Assembly: GCA_013398615.1 (NCBI GenBank)
Contig: VZSR01001685.1
Location: 2,679,858-2,743,857 of the forward strand
Length of the DNA stretch: 64,000 nucleotides
Reading direction: 5' to 3'
Source of the DNA: Brachypodius melanocephalos
Taxonomy: Eukaryota; Chordata; Aves; Passeriformes; Pycnonotidae
The notes beneath the pieces were generated by a model. The model searched no databases. It saw nothing but the letters and a program-made list of their open reading frames with translations, and had not been told where the DNA came from. Within the stretch, counting starts at the first letter, position 1; every line of letters starts with the position of its first letter. Positions 12,701 to 24,725 of this stretch are shown here, in pieces. Position numbers and translations under genes: made by a program.

Positions 12701-14221
12701 CTGCCAGGAAGTGAGTCTACAGAGTCATGAAAATTAGTGGATCTTCCCTTGCACAGGCACAGCATCTGGAAAAGTTAAGCTGTTAATAATTTATCAGTTG
12801 TAAAGTGGAATGAAAGCATATTTATTATCCTTAATATGATTTTGTCATTTTTTCCCTAAATATTTGCACAATACTCTACAGCTACAAAAGGATTGCTAGG
12901 TGATTGGCTTTGTGTCATCACTGCTTTGTCTTTGTGCACAGTCAGTCATTGGAAAGCTGGTTCAGCTCATGTGTTCAGTCAGATAGGCCTGTCTTTGCTG
13001 CCTCTGATGCTTCTACAGGATAGTGAAATCATAAACCTATCATTTGAGATGAGGACTTGAGAAATATAGTTTCATTGCCTTTCAGATACTTCAGCTCCAA
13101 GTGATCCCATTAATTTCTTTGCTCTAAAACGCACAGCACATCTTAAAACAGTTTTATTTGATTGGGTAGTCTCTTGAGCAGGGGGCTCTGGAATAGATAT
13201 AGGTCAGATACTTCAGTTAAATTATCAAAGCTCCATTACACTATTGCACTAGTCAGACCTGTTGAAGCCACTGATGATTTATGAACTCTAATGAACCAAG
13301 CCTTTAATAAAGGTTCTGCTGTGGTACTTCAGATCTGATCCATAAAGGAATTCCCTTCTTCAGAAAAGGATTTAGGAAGTGCACCTAATAAAATTTATAT
13401 TTCTTGTATATATGTAAATCTTATGGCTTTAAGACAACAGAGTATCATAATTTATGTCTCTGTTCTGTAATGCTGTACATAGTAGATGGGATTTACAGCA
13501 AATCTTAGAACTGATAATGGACTTAGATGTAGAAAGCCAAATATAACTCTTGCTGCTCTCTGAACATCACCAAACACATAGCCAAAGGCCTGCCTCAAGA
13601 TACAGAGCTGTTACTCATTAATATATTGTTCTCTCTATCTGTTCTAACTATGTAGAGAAATGATTCATAGCAACACAAGTTCATTCTGTACCATACGCAG
13701 GGATTTTCACAGAGGCAATTTTTGAAGTATGCAGTAAATCATACCCCTCCCCACTTCCCACCTCATCACAGGTGGAAAGGAAACATATAATTTTAATTGT
13801 GTAATGTACTATTAATCTTAAAAAACCTCAAATTTCTTCTGGTTTAGGTCTGTTATTCAATTCCCCACAGATTTTTTTAACAGTGTTTTTCATTTTATAT
13901 AGCGGATTTGCACTTGGGGGATGGACAACCTTCAAATAATCCCAAAAGGGAGAAATTGGTTATTTCTGTATGCATCAAATAGAGATGATTCAAAGATGCT
14001 CTTTGGGATCCTTTCTGTAGAAGAGTCTGCTGTGGGGTGTCACATTATTATGAAGTACTGGTGGCATTGTGGTTGGTGTTGGCAGCACTCAGTTATACCC
14101 ATTACGATGAAAATCACAAAGGGAACATGGAATTTATTGTACCGCCCCTGCTGAGCTCAAGTTTGAGGTTCCCTTCTTTAGAAGCAATCTGTTAACCCCC
14201 CACCCCCACTTGATTATCCTT
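9794..14221. other. AT-rich non-coding DNA
   Basis: No recognised transposable element or exon in this 4.4 kb. A short perfect inverted repeat sits at 10955-10990. Frames of 60-77 codons (for example 10718-10939, 12220-12411, 13921-14154) show nothing protein-like. Confidence 0.55.
10955..10990. repeat. Inverted repeat, 10-bp arms, 16-nt loop
   Basis: AACTAGTTGG at 10955-10964 pairs perfectly with CCAACTAGTT at 10981-10990. The AACTAGTT part is itself palindromic. No terminal-repeat element boundaries were seen around it. Confidence 0.8.
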
Positions 14222-14553
14222 CCAGGACCTGAAGGGAACTTACAGCAAAGATGAGACAAGACTATTTACAATGGCATGTAGTGACAGGACAAGAGGAAAA
14301 GGGTTTAAATTGAAATAGATTGAGTTTAGATTAGATATTAGGAAAAAATCTTTATTAGGAGGGTGGTGAGGAACTGGAATGGTTTTCCCAGGGAATACTG
14401 GATACTCATCCCTGGAAGTTTTTGAGGCTGGGCTTGATGGGGTTTTGAGTGACCTGGTCTAGTTGAAGGTGTCCCTGCCCAGAACAGGGGTTTTGAAGCT
14501 TAGATAACATTCAAGATCCCTTCCAACCCAAACCATTTTACGATCTTATGAGT
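14222..14553 (+). mobile_element. CR1 LINE, 5'-truncated 3' end
   Basis: This copy shows the ordered hallmarks of the avian CR1 3' region on the sense strand: GACAGGACAAGAGG near 14283, TTAGATTAGATATTAGG near 14329, AGGGTGGTGAGG near 14360, TCCCTGGAAG near 14410, TGGTCTAGTTGAAGGTGTCC near 14455, and CTTCCAACCCAAACCATT at the end. The 3' terminus near 14550 carries a degenerate version of the short ATTCTATG-type tail of CR1. It holds the end of ORF2 and the 3' UTR only and codes for nothing intact. It abuts an LTR fragment at its 3' side. Confidence 0.9.
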
Positions 14554-14997
14554 GTCCCAATATCTGGCTCAATCTCCCCAGTGAGCAGGCTTGGGGTGTA
14601 CAAGAGTCTGGGAGGGCACCTGACCAAGCCTGCTGATATGAGATGATCAATGGGATATGCCTCACTCTATGATGTGCACAACTGTAAAAGCTGCAGGAAA
14701 AGGAGCAGAAAGGAGGAATGCTTGTGGCCGTGGTGTTTGTCTTCTCAAGAAATCATTAAGTATGATGAAACCCCACTTTCCTGGAAGTGCTGATACCTGC
14801 CCACCAGTAACAAGTAATGAATTAATTCCTTGCTTCATTTTTCTTGTGTGTGAAGTTTTTGGTTTATCTATTAAAATGCCTTTATATCAAGCCACAACTT
14901 TTCAGTTTTTGCTCTTCTGACTCTCTCTCTCATTCCACTGAAGAGGGAATGACCCAGCAGCTAGGTAAGCTTAGTTGCTGGTTACAATCAGTTCACA
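14554..14997 (+). mobile_element. ERVL-type LTR fragment, 5'-truncated
   Basis: This segment resembles the downstream part of the LTR at 9216-9793. Shared landmarks in order are CAGTGAGCAGGCTTGGGG near 14580, GTGGTGTTTGTCTTCTC near 14730, CCCCACTTTCCTGGAAGTG near 14772, TATCTATTAAAATGCC near 14865 (polyadenylation signal), and TTAGTTGCTGGTTAC near 14971 before a CA end at 14997. It is more diverged than the 9.2-kb copy and lacks the 5' third. The CR1 at 14222-14553 sits exactly where that part would be, suggesting CR1 insertion or deletion at the junction. It is older than the 9.2-kb LTR, judging by eye. Confidence 0.6.
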
Positions 14998-14999
14998 TG

Positions 15000-15296
15000 T
15001 GTCGCAATAGGACATGAAAGGACAAGGCAGGAGCCAGCTCAGAGGTCAGGCAAGAATACCCTTTTTTTTTTATTTGTGACTCTAACTTATATACAATTGT
15101 ACAGAAGGCAAGAGATTGGCCAAAGGTGTTGCCAACTCTCCAATCTCATTGGTGAACATCACTATCACTCATGAAACTCCTCCTAGAGGAGAAATTATGT
15201 AAATATTCTTTATTTACATGAGAACCTGTGAGAACTGACTCCAAGATATGTAAACATCAGAAGGCAAAGGAAAAACATGTAAAACCAAGGGTGACA
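15000..15296 (-). mobile_element. Small solo LTR, class II (alpharetrovirus-like) organisation
   Basis: On the minus strand the element runs from TGTCACCCTTGG at 15296 to CTATTGCGACA at 15000, so both termini are TGTC...GACA. Length is 297 bp. It contains a CCAAT box pair (CCAATGAGATTGG), a TATATAA box (15087-15093) and AATAAA (15069-15074) only about 15 bases downstream, followed by a roughly 70-base U5. A TATA box this close to the polyadenylation signal implies a very short R, as in avian leukosis-type LTRs. Flanks CACATG (14994-14999) and CCTATG (15297-15302) match at four of six positions, consistent with the 6-bp target duplication of this class. No internal viral sequence remains. Confidence 0.72.
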
Positions 15297-18200
15297 CCTA
15301 TGCGAGGGCTTTTTTTTTTTTTCAATTCATTTGCAAAAATTACTCAATAAAATTTTAATTAATTCTTTTTTTTCTTTCCAACTTCGAGCAATGAAAATAC
15401 CTTTTAATACTGCACCATTACAAACTTCTGCTGTAAGCATTCAGACAGCTGCTACATAGAACATACCGGGAGGTTCAGTCATTTTCAGGTATTGATTCAC
15501 ACTATTGCCAACACACTACACTACAGAAACCACAGAACAAACACTGTCAGCAGATCAGCTGAAGTTTGTCGAGGTCCCTGTTGCTTCTTGTAATGCTGTT
15601 TTGCACAGCAGGGCTTTATGAGAAATCTGAAATCTGTAAATACTTTTACTTGTTAATAATGGATAAAGTGATTTTTACTTATAGTGTTCCTGAATGTGAT
15701 TGATGTAGGCACAGGAAAAAGTGGACCTCTATAATAATTTTAAACAGACTTCATTACTTTACTTTAAACATAATGTGGTGTTTTATTTAGATACTACAGT
15801 GGATATCACACACAGATCAAGAAAAATTTTCTCCATCTGTTTGTGTCCCATTACTGTTATGTCAATTTCCAGAAAAATTATATTTATTGATATGCATACC
15901 ATAAATTCACTAGCTTTATAAAGAATTTTTTTTCTGCAAAACTGAAAGCACTCTTCCCTAACTTAAAAACCAGTCAGATAGTATTTGACTAACTCATACA
16001 AAAGTATGTTTTTTACAAAACCTTACTTTAGGGTACCCTTACAAATTTTAGTTAACCTAGACCTTAACGATTTGAAAGAGAAGGAATCAACACATAAAAG
16101 GCAATTATACATATTAAAGCTCAGTCTGACTTCCCTACTCTGTGAAGTAAGAACTTTGGTTTTCTAAATCTCCACAATGAATTATGCCTGCTTTTTCCAT
16201 AATTGCACATTGAAAAGAAAAAAAAAAAAAAAGAAAAAAAAGAAAAAACCCACCACAAAAAATCCACTGCTCATATCAGAGCAGTAAGAAATACACTCTA
16301 TGTTCATGACTTTGTTCCAGTGATTCAGAGGAGAGGGTTAATCTAGGAAAATTGGGTTTGTATCCATGTTGTGTGATTGTACTCAAATTAATAAGTGTTT
16401 CTAGCTTGGACTCCTATCTACTCTTTCTCTCCAGGGACTATGCAAAATGCTCAGCATTTTGGTATCTTTGTTTGGCATGTGAATGTAACATGAACCTCTT
16501 TTGAATCCATTTACTTACTGAAAATATGTTCCTTTAGTTCATCTCCCACTTCTTATCTTCCTCTGTTATCATATCACTTCCAGATTTTAGCTTTCAAAGG
16601 AGCACTAGACGCACAGCAGTATTTCATAAGCAGAAGATAAACTGAAATGACTTCAAGCAGCCAGGCCAAAAAATCACAGTGAGATCCTGGACTTTACATA
16701 GTAAATTCTGAGCTGCTTGTTGTTGATCCCAATTGATCTTTGTAAAATCCATGACTGGTTTGTGTTTTAGCCAGAAGACAGTAGGTGTAATCCTACTGGA
16801 TATTCACAGATGTTATTATCAGAACAGTGATCCCTTTGCTTCTTTAATACCAAATGCACAGGAGGAATATTATCTGTGTTGCTCTCTTACTTGTGTTGGG
16901 ATATGTACATCTCCTTGGACCAGCTTCTGTACTATTGCTCACTTATAAAACAAATCTGGATTGTTACAGCTATATGATTACCAATGCTTACCAGTTTATT
17001 ACTTCTGTCTCAAAGGTCCTGTGTGTGTACTGTGGTATGTGTACCTTTGCTACTCTACTTTGAGCAATTCTGACTGAGAATTTCTGGACATATCATGACA
17101 GAATGCAAGCTGTGGAAGATAATCATCACTCTATGTGATGATTAGCAGGAGCAGATACAAGATGTATGCAAAATACATACAAAACCATAAAAAATATATT
17201 TAAAAATTAATTTTAGGAGAATTTGTCATTATAATTGACTAGAAATTGAATGAAGATCTAAATAAATGAGTTTCATGCATGGTTTGTACTCTCTGTGGCA
17301 CAACAAGCTGCCCACTCAATGTGTTAGCCAGTCTGATATTGTTAAATACTTTATCTTAAATCCTCTTCCTGCCCCAAAGCATACCATTTCTCCTCAGAGA
17401 AATCTTTCCTCAACTTCAAACTTCACTGCTTCCTCACTTAAAAGGCTTAGAAGAGGTAATCACCTTGTGGTTTCAAGTGTTGAGTTTTAGGGGTAATTTC
17501 AGTTCTCCCTGTTTCAGTTCAGGTCATTCAATGGACATTTCTTGTAAGTTCTTTATCGTGGCATTTCTAGTGCTCTATGCAGCCCCTCATCCATTTATCT
17601 TGATTAGGAGGATTTTAAAGGCAAAATAAAGATACATGCAGTGAGCTTTTTATGTTCAATAACTTCTGGTAAGAAAAACTTTTGGTCTGCTTTGGACTTT
17701 GATTGGACTTTTTAACTTCACAACTTGAAGACAAATGTTCTTACTGCCTAGCTGAGGTTTTAAAATGAAAAGAACTGTGAAAAAAGAAAGTTAAAAATTA
17801 TGGAGTTTGCAGCTACCATATGTGTTCTGTTTATAATTTTGAAATATATGATCTACATAAAGTGTGATTTTGATGGAATTTGCATTTTTATTGTGTCCTT
17901 TTTAGTACTGAATCACTGACAAAAAAAATAAAAGGTTTAAATTGAAAAGAAACAGAGATTTCATCAACATTGAAAACACTGACTTTTACTTTTTGAAATA
18001 TATTGTTTTAATGCAGCCTGGTCTTTTTTTTAAAAATCAAATCAATATCTTTATTTTCTAATTAAGTGTATTGATCTCATTGGGCACTCAGTAAGCTGAT
18101 GTCAGAATATCCTGAAGAGGAAGGAATTTTTATTTACCCCTTAGGCAGGATCTAAGGAGCAAATGTTGAGAATTTAAATAATTCCAATGTAGTTATATTT

Positions 18201-20224
18201 TGTCTTTTAAAACTCCAAGCCTTTTTCTCTCATTAACATATTTATTCTTTGGATAGTGAAGAGGAAAAGAAAAGTTAGGAGTCCATTAACCTCTCTTTTT
18301 CACTGTTTTGCACTGGTTTTTTGTCTGTGCTCTGCACTGAAATACAGGTTTTGTCAGTATAGAATGTGAGAACATTCTCTAAATTCCTCTCTCAAGTTAA
18401 GAGGTGAGGTTTGTGGAAGCAGCAAATCCTATCAACCTCTAAGTTAATCTGATTTTTTGTAAAAACAAAAACCAAAACCCCTCTTAAAACAGAGGTTACA
18501 GTTGTTGAGTAATTAATAAAGCGATCCAAAGTGACATCTATATTAATTCTACATCGTCATGAAAAGTCCTTGTAACACTTATCTTAATATACCCTGCAGA
18601 ATATAAAAATAACAGTTTCATGTATTTCATAATGGAAGTTATAATTGAATGATTCTATCAGAGCTATAGAGTTTTTAATACTCCCATAATGACAAATGGT
18701 AAAAGACAAGCAAGTATAATAGCAGCAAGAACAAAAATTAATGAAGCACTAACATAACCTTGTCTATTTGAAAATCATAAGCATATCAACATTTATTTAT
18801 GTTTGTTTTGAAAGACTGAGTTTATGGACCTGAACCATATAAATTTTTATGACAGTAAAACACAGAAGTGCATGTTCCACCATTCAGCTCTCCTTCTTTC
18901 TTATTTTCTTTCAGTATTTAAAAAAAATAGATGGAAAATCTATACTATTTTGTAACCAATCTTACCTACAAAGTGTAATTGCTGCACAAAATCAATCTCT
19001 TCCAACAAACACAACAAAAGCCAGCACCAAAGCCTCTGTCTCTGAACTGTAAGAAAAGGAGAACATTTCTCTTGAATTTACTTGAGAGCTCTTGATTTAA
19101 AAAAAAAAAAATTTTTTAAAAAAGCATAGAAATAAATTGACAGCCATATCTGTCTGGCACATTCAAGCATCTAAGTAGGCTGAATGCACTTAACCTACTT
19201 CCTTTCTAAATTATGGTTTTTATGCAATGACTAATTGGATATCTTTAGCATATAATTTAGATATTTAAATTGAAAATATAGACAAGTTAAGACTTGGCAT
19301 CTACGGACACAGATACTGTTGTTATACAAGCAGTTATTTTCTATGAGATTTATCTCTGATCAAACAGTTAAAGGAAAGAAATCTAAAAACTTATAAAATA
19401 TTAAAATCATCTGCCACTTGTTCCTTTTTTGTCTTATTTTCATTTTGTTTCTTTTCAGAAATACTGGATTGCCAGATATCTCGCTTCTATTGCATATTTT
19501 TCTTTATTAGAAAATTTTAATGAAGATTGATGAAAACATATTCTGAAGACCACAAGTGCATTCAGTGAGAAGAAAGCTATTTGCTTTAAATGTGGTATAA
19601 ATACCAACTTTTGTCAATTACAATGGTTACTTAAATTATGCTTAATATGTATCTCTCATTAAATGCTTGAGACAGAATCTATAAACCAGAGTTAGTACAC
19701 AGGAGATTAAATACTGAGGTTTCTTCTCAATTTGCAAGCTCTTAACTCCATGAGAGTGTTTGTGTTTTGTTCATTACTGTATAGCTGAATGAAGTTTAAA
19801 ACCTACTGAGACATAGATTTAACAGACATTACATTTGATTCACTGCTTGATAAGGCCATATTCAATTAGATAATATGCCTCTTCATAGCTCTGCCAATTT
19901 AAATGCGGTACATTCTGATTGTCATATCATTGATAGGCTAACCAGACCAGGATGGGAATATTTCATAGAACTGTTTCTGTCATTCCATTCCCTCCTTGCA
20001 CTGGAGGAATCTCAGTGCTATTCCTACTAGAAATCAGATGGAATTAATGTTGGTGTGGCTGGTTTGAACATCAAAGGTAAAAATCTGGAATGCACATCTG
20101 AGAACATAAGGGACTCTGGAGCGCAGGTAGATTTCCATCAGTGCTCCTGGTCAAAGAAGAGGGGTTTGGAAGGACCAGTTGAATGTGGTGATTCAAGATG
20201 TGGTTACAAGATTGGTGACACAGC
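15297..20224. other. AT-rich non-coding DNA
   Basis: No recognised mobile element up to about 20040. An A-rich low-complexity tract lies at 16214-16260 and a short A/C tract near 18464-18481. The segment 20050-20224 may already belong to the CR1 that follows, but I could not align it confidently. No convincing exon. Confidence 0.5.
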
Positions 20225-20967
20225 CGAAGTTTCAGCTCCTAAGAGCATGGGACTCATTTTGAGAAACCTTTGCTGGGAGAAGACGGCTCTGTCTATCTGA
20301 AAAATGAAAGGCATCTCTAATCATGGGCTTGCCAAGCTGGTGAAGAGAGCTTTAAATGGAAGTTGTTGGGGAGGGAAACCTCAATTATACCTACTCCTAG
20401 AAGTCAATCCAATTCTTACCAGTTGCCAATGCCAGTAGGAGATGTCCACAGCCTGGAGACAGATTTCAGATCAGCAGGAGAGCACTTGAAGAGCAGTTCA
20501 AAGGAATTGCATCCATCCAATTCAGTAATTCGGTTTTGTTAGGGGCCCAAATTAAATGTCTTGATGCAAATGCACCCCACGTAGAGAATAAGCAAGAGGA
20601 ATTAGTGATGTACCTGCAGGGCTACTATCTTATTGATATCAGGATGACCTGGTGGGATGGCTCTTGTGATTGCAGTGCTGGCATGGAAGGATACAGGCTC
20701 TTTAGGAAGGACAGGCAGGGAAAATGAGGAGGCAGTGTTTCCTTCTGTGCCAATGACCAGCTGGAATGCATGGAACTTCACCTGGAGATGCATCAAGGGC
20801 TTATGGGTCAGGGTTAAAGGGAGGGCAGGGACAGGTGACACTAAAGTGAAGTGTCACCCCACCAGACCAGGAAGACCAAGCTCATGATACCTTCTACAAA
20901 CAGACAGGAGCAGCCACATTCGATAACCCTGGTCCTCTTGGGGAACTTCAACCACCCTGATAGCACC
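20225..20967 (+). mobile_element. CR1 LINE, 5' region with ORF2 endonuclease start
   Basis: This copy keeps the rarely preserved 5' part of CR1. CR1-like linker sequence (CTTGCCAAGCTGGTGAAGAG near 20330) leads into the start of the ORF2 apurinic-type endonuclease. A frame at 20536-20727 reads NKQEEL, MTWWD, CSAGMEGYRLFRKDRQGK, matching the conserved N-terminal block of CR1 endonuclease. After a frameshift come LWVRVKGRA (near 20805) and, near 20930-20970, a LVLLGNFNHPD-type block where the family has GDFN. The D-to-N change in GDFN and the frameshifts mean it cannot encode an active enzyme. The coding sequence stops abruptly near 20967 and joins a CR1 3' end. Confidence 0.85.
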
Positions 20968-21068
20968 TGGTGTAGTTGAAGGTGTCTCTGCCCACAGCAC
21001 AGGGGTTGTGTGGATCTTCAAGGTCCCTTCCAACAGAAACCATCCTATGAATCTGAGGTTCTGTGATC
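20968..21068 (+). mobile_element. CR1 LINE 3' terminus joined to the preceding CR1
   Basis: TAGTTGAAGGTGTCTCTGCC near 20971 and AAGGTCCCTTCCAACAGAAACC near 21019 are the last 100 bases of CR1, ending in a degenerate CTATGAATCTGAGGTTCTGTG tail. About 2 kb of ORF2 (rest of endonuclease and all reverse transcriptase) is missing between this and the preceding segment. This could be one element with an internal deletion or two adjacent copies in the same orientation. Confidence 0.85.
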
Positions 21069-23532
21069 ATTTTGGGCAAAGAATTGGTCCTCAAAACAGA
21101 CTTTTTATCGAAATTCCAGAACTTAGAACAAATCCCTAATGCTAATGTATTTATTATAGTTCATGGTTCATGGAGCTACTTGCTCCTTCCCCAGCCTCTT
21201 TGTCTCTAAGTGGCTGACACTTCTGTCTCTCTAACTTAGTTTGCAATAAATATAGAGGATCAGAGAATGTATGTAACCTTTTGTTCCCCATGGATATGAA
21301 AAAGCAGAAGGTATTTGTGATCTAACCAATCTGTAACCAGAAACGTGTGAAACTTTCCTGTTATTCTTGCAAATGTGTTTATTGTTTAAATAGAAGTAAT
21401 TATTTTTCTTCTGCTTCAAGTTGAGCCAAATGTCTTTAGCATCCTGCTAGCAGATATTTTAGAATAGCGCACATATGTTCAATTGTTTTTATAGAAGAGA
21501 TGGAAGGTAGTAACAGTCAGTTTCTTAACTGTATAGATTCAGCTTCTGGAGAATGTAAGCCTATGCACCAGCATGTTAATTAAATAAGTGAATATTCAAT
21601 GAAAGCTGGTTTAAAAAATTCAACACTTTTATTGTGCTGTATCATGCCATGGTGTTGGAATGGAGGTTTTTTTCCATTGTTTGGTTGACATTCTATTGTC
21701 TCTAGAACTGTCAAAAGTGTAAATTTTGTGATCAAAATTGTTTTTCCCATTCTTCTGAGTTTTGTGGAAACCACACTTGAATACAAAAGAACAGAATGTT
21801 TCAGTAGGTTATACAAAATATTCTATCAATATCTTTTTCCTCACTGCAGGGCTAATGAATGGATTAAAGCCACTCTACTTTTGAAATATTAAGTTAGATT
21901 GTATACAGGGACCTAAAAGCTTTACATAGCTCTGGGAAAGACCTATCAATGTTTACCTGATAAAACTGGAGCAGTTCTTCAGCTCTGCTTTGATTTCAAG
22001 CTGAAGAACTAAGAATACATAATTTAATTCTCACACCTGCTTTAAAACAAATGTATCAAGTAGTGTACAAAAAAAATCTACAATTTTTGTTGGAATGCCA
22101 GCCATCCCAGAAAAATACCACATTCCTACACCTTCAGAGTTCATTCTATTTCAGGATGAACTGAATCATTGTTTGGTTCAGACTTACATTCAGGCAGAAA
22201 AAGAACAATGCACTTTCTTTCATACTTTGGGCATATGAAGTATTTTGTGAAGTAATGCTGAAACCTACCTGCTATGCTTGAGCAACCTCCGCAATAGCTG
22301 TACAGACTGTCCATTGGAAAAGACAGGATAGGTTTGGTCTGAAAGCTTAGAGCAGACACCCAATCATAGGTAAATAATTGAAAGACTGGCAGCCTCGACA
22401 GGAGGAAAGCAGTAAGTCTATGGAGAGACAGATGACTTTAAAGACCAGTCTTAGAGATCATCAGATGAGCACAGGTTTTATTGAATTCCCTGGGTTTAGG
22501 ATTTGATCTCGATTTGGGTGCCTAATTCTCCTGAATTCTATTAAGAGAGATGACAATGAAATGGTAACTTTATTAGCTCTCATCCTATCTTTTTGCATGT
22601 ATCATATAAACTCTGTTTAAGTCCACTGGATCTTTAAATTTATGTAAACAAAACTAAGATTTCATTGTTTAGGTAAACATTTTTTTTTTTCTCAGTTTTA
22701 TAAGATAAAGCTTTTGAATACTTTTAGGTGTGACACCTTTCAGCAGAGGGACATTTTGCCTTTGGAAGACTTTTGTCTATTTGGCTGATTTAATTGAGAA
22801 AACCTTTTGTGATAGAAACTTGTTGTTTACTTCCAAATTGCAGTTATATAAGAGAAATGTCCTCCTAATGTTCTTGACTTCTCTAGTTTATATTCATTGA
22901 CTGCCTTGAACAAAAAGCTGCTTCCAATATTATTATTTCTCCTCTTCAATTCATCAAAGGAATACATTGGCCAATTTTTTGTCTTTGAGGCATGCATAAA
23001 AAGTGTTAAAAACAAGACAGATCTGTTAGAATTTTTATTTAACTCTTCTGGTATGAATTAAAATAATTATTAATTTCCATGTTTATTTCTCCTCAGTAAT
23101 GTCATTCCAGATTTGGCTTTTTTCATTGAGTAGACACTGTCTGAGTTAAAATTAGCTTTTTTTTGTTGTTCTTTTTCTGTCTTCAGAAAGCCCTTTGTAC
23201 CAATAATTACCTTTCTTCCAGACATGCTTTGTTGCAGTTCAGTAGCAATGAATTTCACAATCAGGACTATTATAGCCCACTGTGTAAATTTGACTTTTCA
23301 GACTATTTTCACTTCTCCAAAGTTGGTAAAAGTCATTATTTCTTGTCCAAATGTCTTCAAATAGTTATTAGACTATGTATAAATTTAAGATGTCTCAAGA
23401 CAGACATCCTCAAAGACATAAAGGTTACTGTCTGCAATGAAACTTTCGCAGTAAACATAAGTCTTTTTTAAAGTTTGCAGAAATTGCAGCTCCAACTCTC
23501 TAGGGCCATTTCTGGCAAGGAAAATGATGACT

Positions 23533-23604
23533 TGGGGTTTTTAGCTGTTTAGGTGGTTTTTTTTGGTTTTTTGGGGTTTTTTTTGTTTGGTTGGGGTTTT
23601 TTTA
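23533..23604 (+). repeat. T/G-rich low-complexity tract
   Basis: T runs broken by GG and GGGG (GGTTTTTTGGGG, GGTTGGGG). Similar in composition to tracts at 7579-7684 and 50763-50851. Confidence 0.85.
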
Positions 23605-23865
23605 ACCATTAATCCTGGTTCTGTAAAACTCTCCTAAAATCAGTAATATCTGTTCAGCTTTCTCCAGCTGAAAGACCAATTTAACAAGTTTTAGACTAAA
23701 TTTTTGAGAACTATATTTTCTCCTTCCATCTTAACCATTCATTAAAGATATGTCCCCTCTGTAAATATACCTTCATAAGAAAAGGAGAGAAAAATCATTC
23801 CCTTCACAGGAAATTAAGTGGTATTTGGAAGATTTTACAGACCATAAGAGATCTCGAACTAATGT

Positions 23866-23970
23866 GAAAAAAACCAAAGTCAAGCAAAACAAAACAAAAC
23901 AAACAAAAACCACACTGCAACAAAAAACCCCAAACAACAACAAAAGCAAAAAAAAAAAAATACCAAACAC
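23866..23970 (+). repeat. A/C-rich low-complexity tract
   Basis: A-rich DNA with AAAAC and AACAAC units and an A run at 23948-23960. It is the approximate complement in composition of the T/G tract 260 bases upstream. Frames here on both strands are artefacts. Confidence 0.85.
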
Positions 23971-24625
23971 AGGCTTCTCTTGCCCTCCTTTCTTATTTTT
24001 ATTGCAGAAAGACTGCACTTTGAATGTTATATAACTGTGGGCTACTAAAAAACTATAGGTAAATTTCCCATGCTTTTCATCACAGTTTGATGATTTGTTT
24101 TATTTTAGTCTTTCTTTTTCACTCTTTTCATTACTTAAACTAATTTATTAATTCTTATGACTGAATTACTTTAAAATCATTATTTTTTGCTTGTTAAAGT
24201 GTTTGATTGTATTTATTATACATTCTATATGTAAAGTGCAAATTGCTCCAAAACGGGGAGACATTTTATACATATACAGGCATCACAATTTACTGGTACA
24301 TATGAGATGAAAAGAATAAATTAAAGGCCCTTTGTAATTGTCAGCTTCTGCGTCTCTCAAGCATTTGTTACACACAACCCAGAAGGTAATTTTTGGAAGC
24401 TTCTGTGAAAGTAAAAGCTATTATTTATCTCATGAGGTTTGATTTGATGAAATTTCTGCCTTGTGTCAGTGATTGAAATATTATAGTGACTTAAACATTT
24501 TCATTGAGAACTTTGAAAATTGTATTACAACAGCTGCAGAGAAGACCACTCCCTTAATAGGGCTTCTGACTGGGGCCCTGAACTGCTCCCTGATGGAGAT
24601 AAGGTAAAGTAACAACCCAGGGCTT

Positions 24626-24725
24626 NNNNNNNNNNNNNNNNNNNNNNNNNNNNNNNNNNNNNNNNNNNNNNNNNNNNNNNNNNNNNNNNNNNNNNNNNNN
24701 NNNNNNNNNNNNNNNNNNNNNNNNN
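24626..24725. other. Assembly gap (100 N)
   Basis: Exactly 100 N, the conventional placeholder for a gap of unknown size. Minus-strand frames spanning it (24481-24741 and 24554-24775) are not real. Confidence 0.99.

Larger units (their letters stand above)
21069..24625. other. AT-rich non-coding DNA
   Basis: No recognised transposable element. Apart from the low-complexity tracts at 23533-23604 and 23866-23970, nothing stands out. A 102-codon frame at 23163-23471 has no recognisable domain. Confidence 0.55.

Noticed and set aside
14041..14100. GGTTGGTGTTGGCAGCA resembling part of CR1 ORF1
   Set aside because: The match is short and flanking sequence does not extend it.
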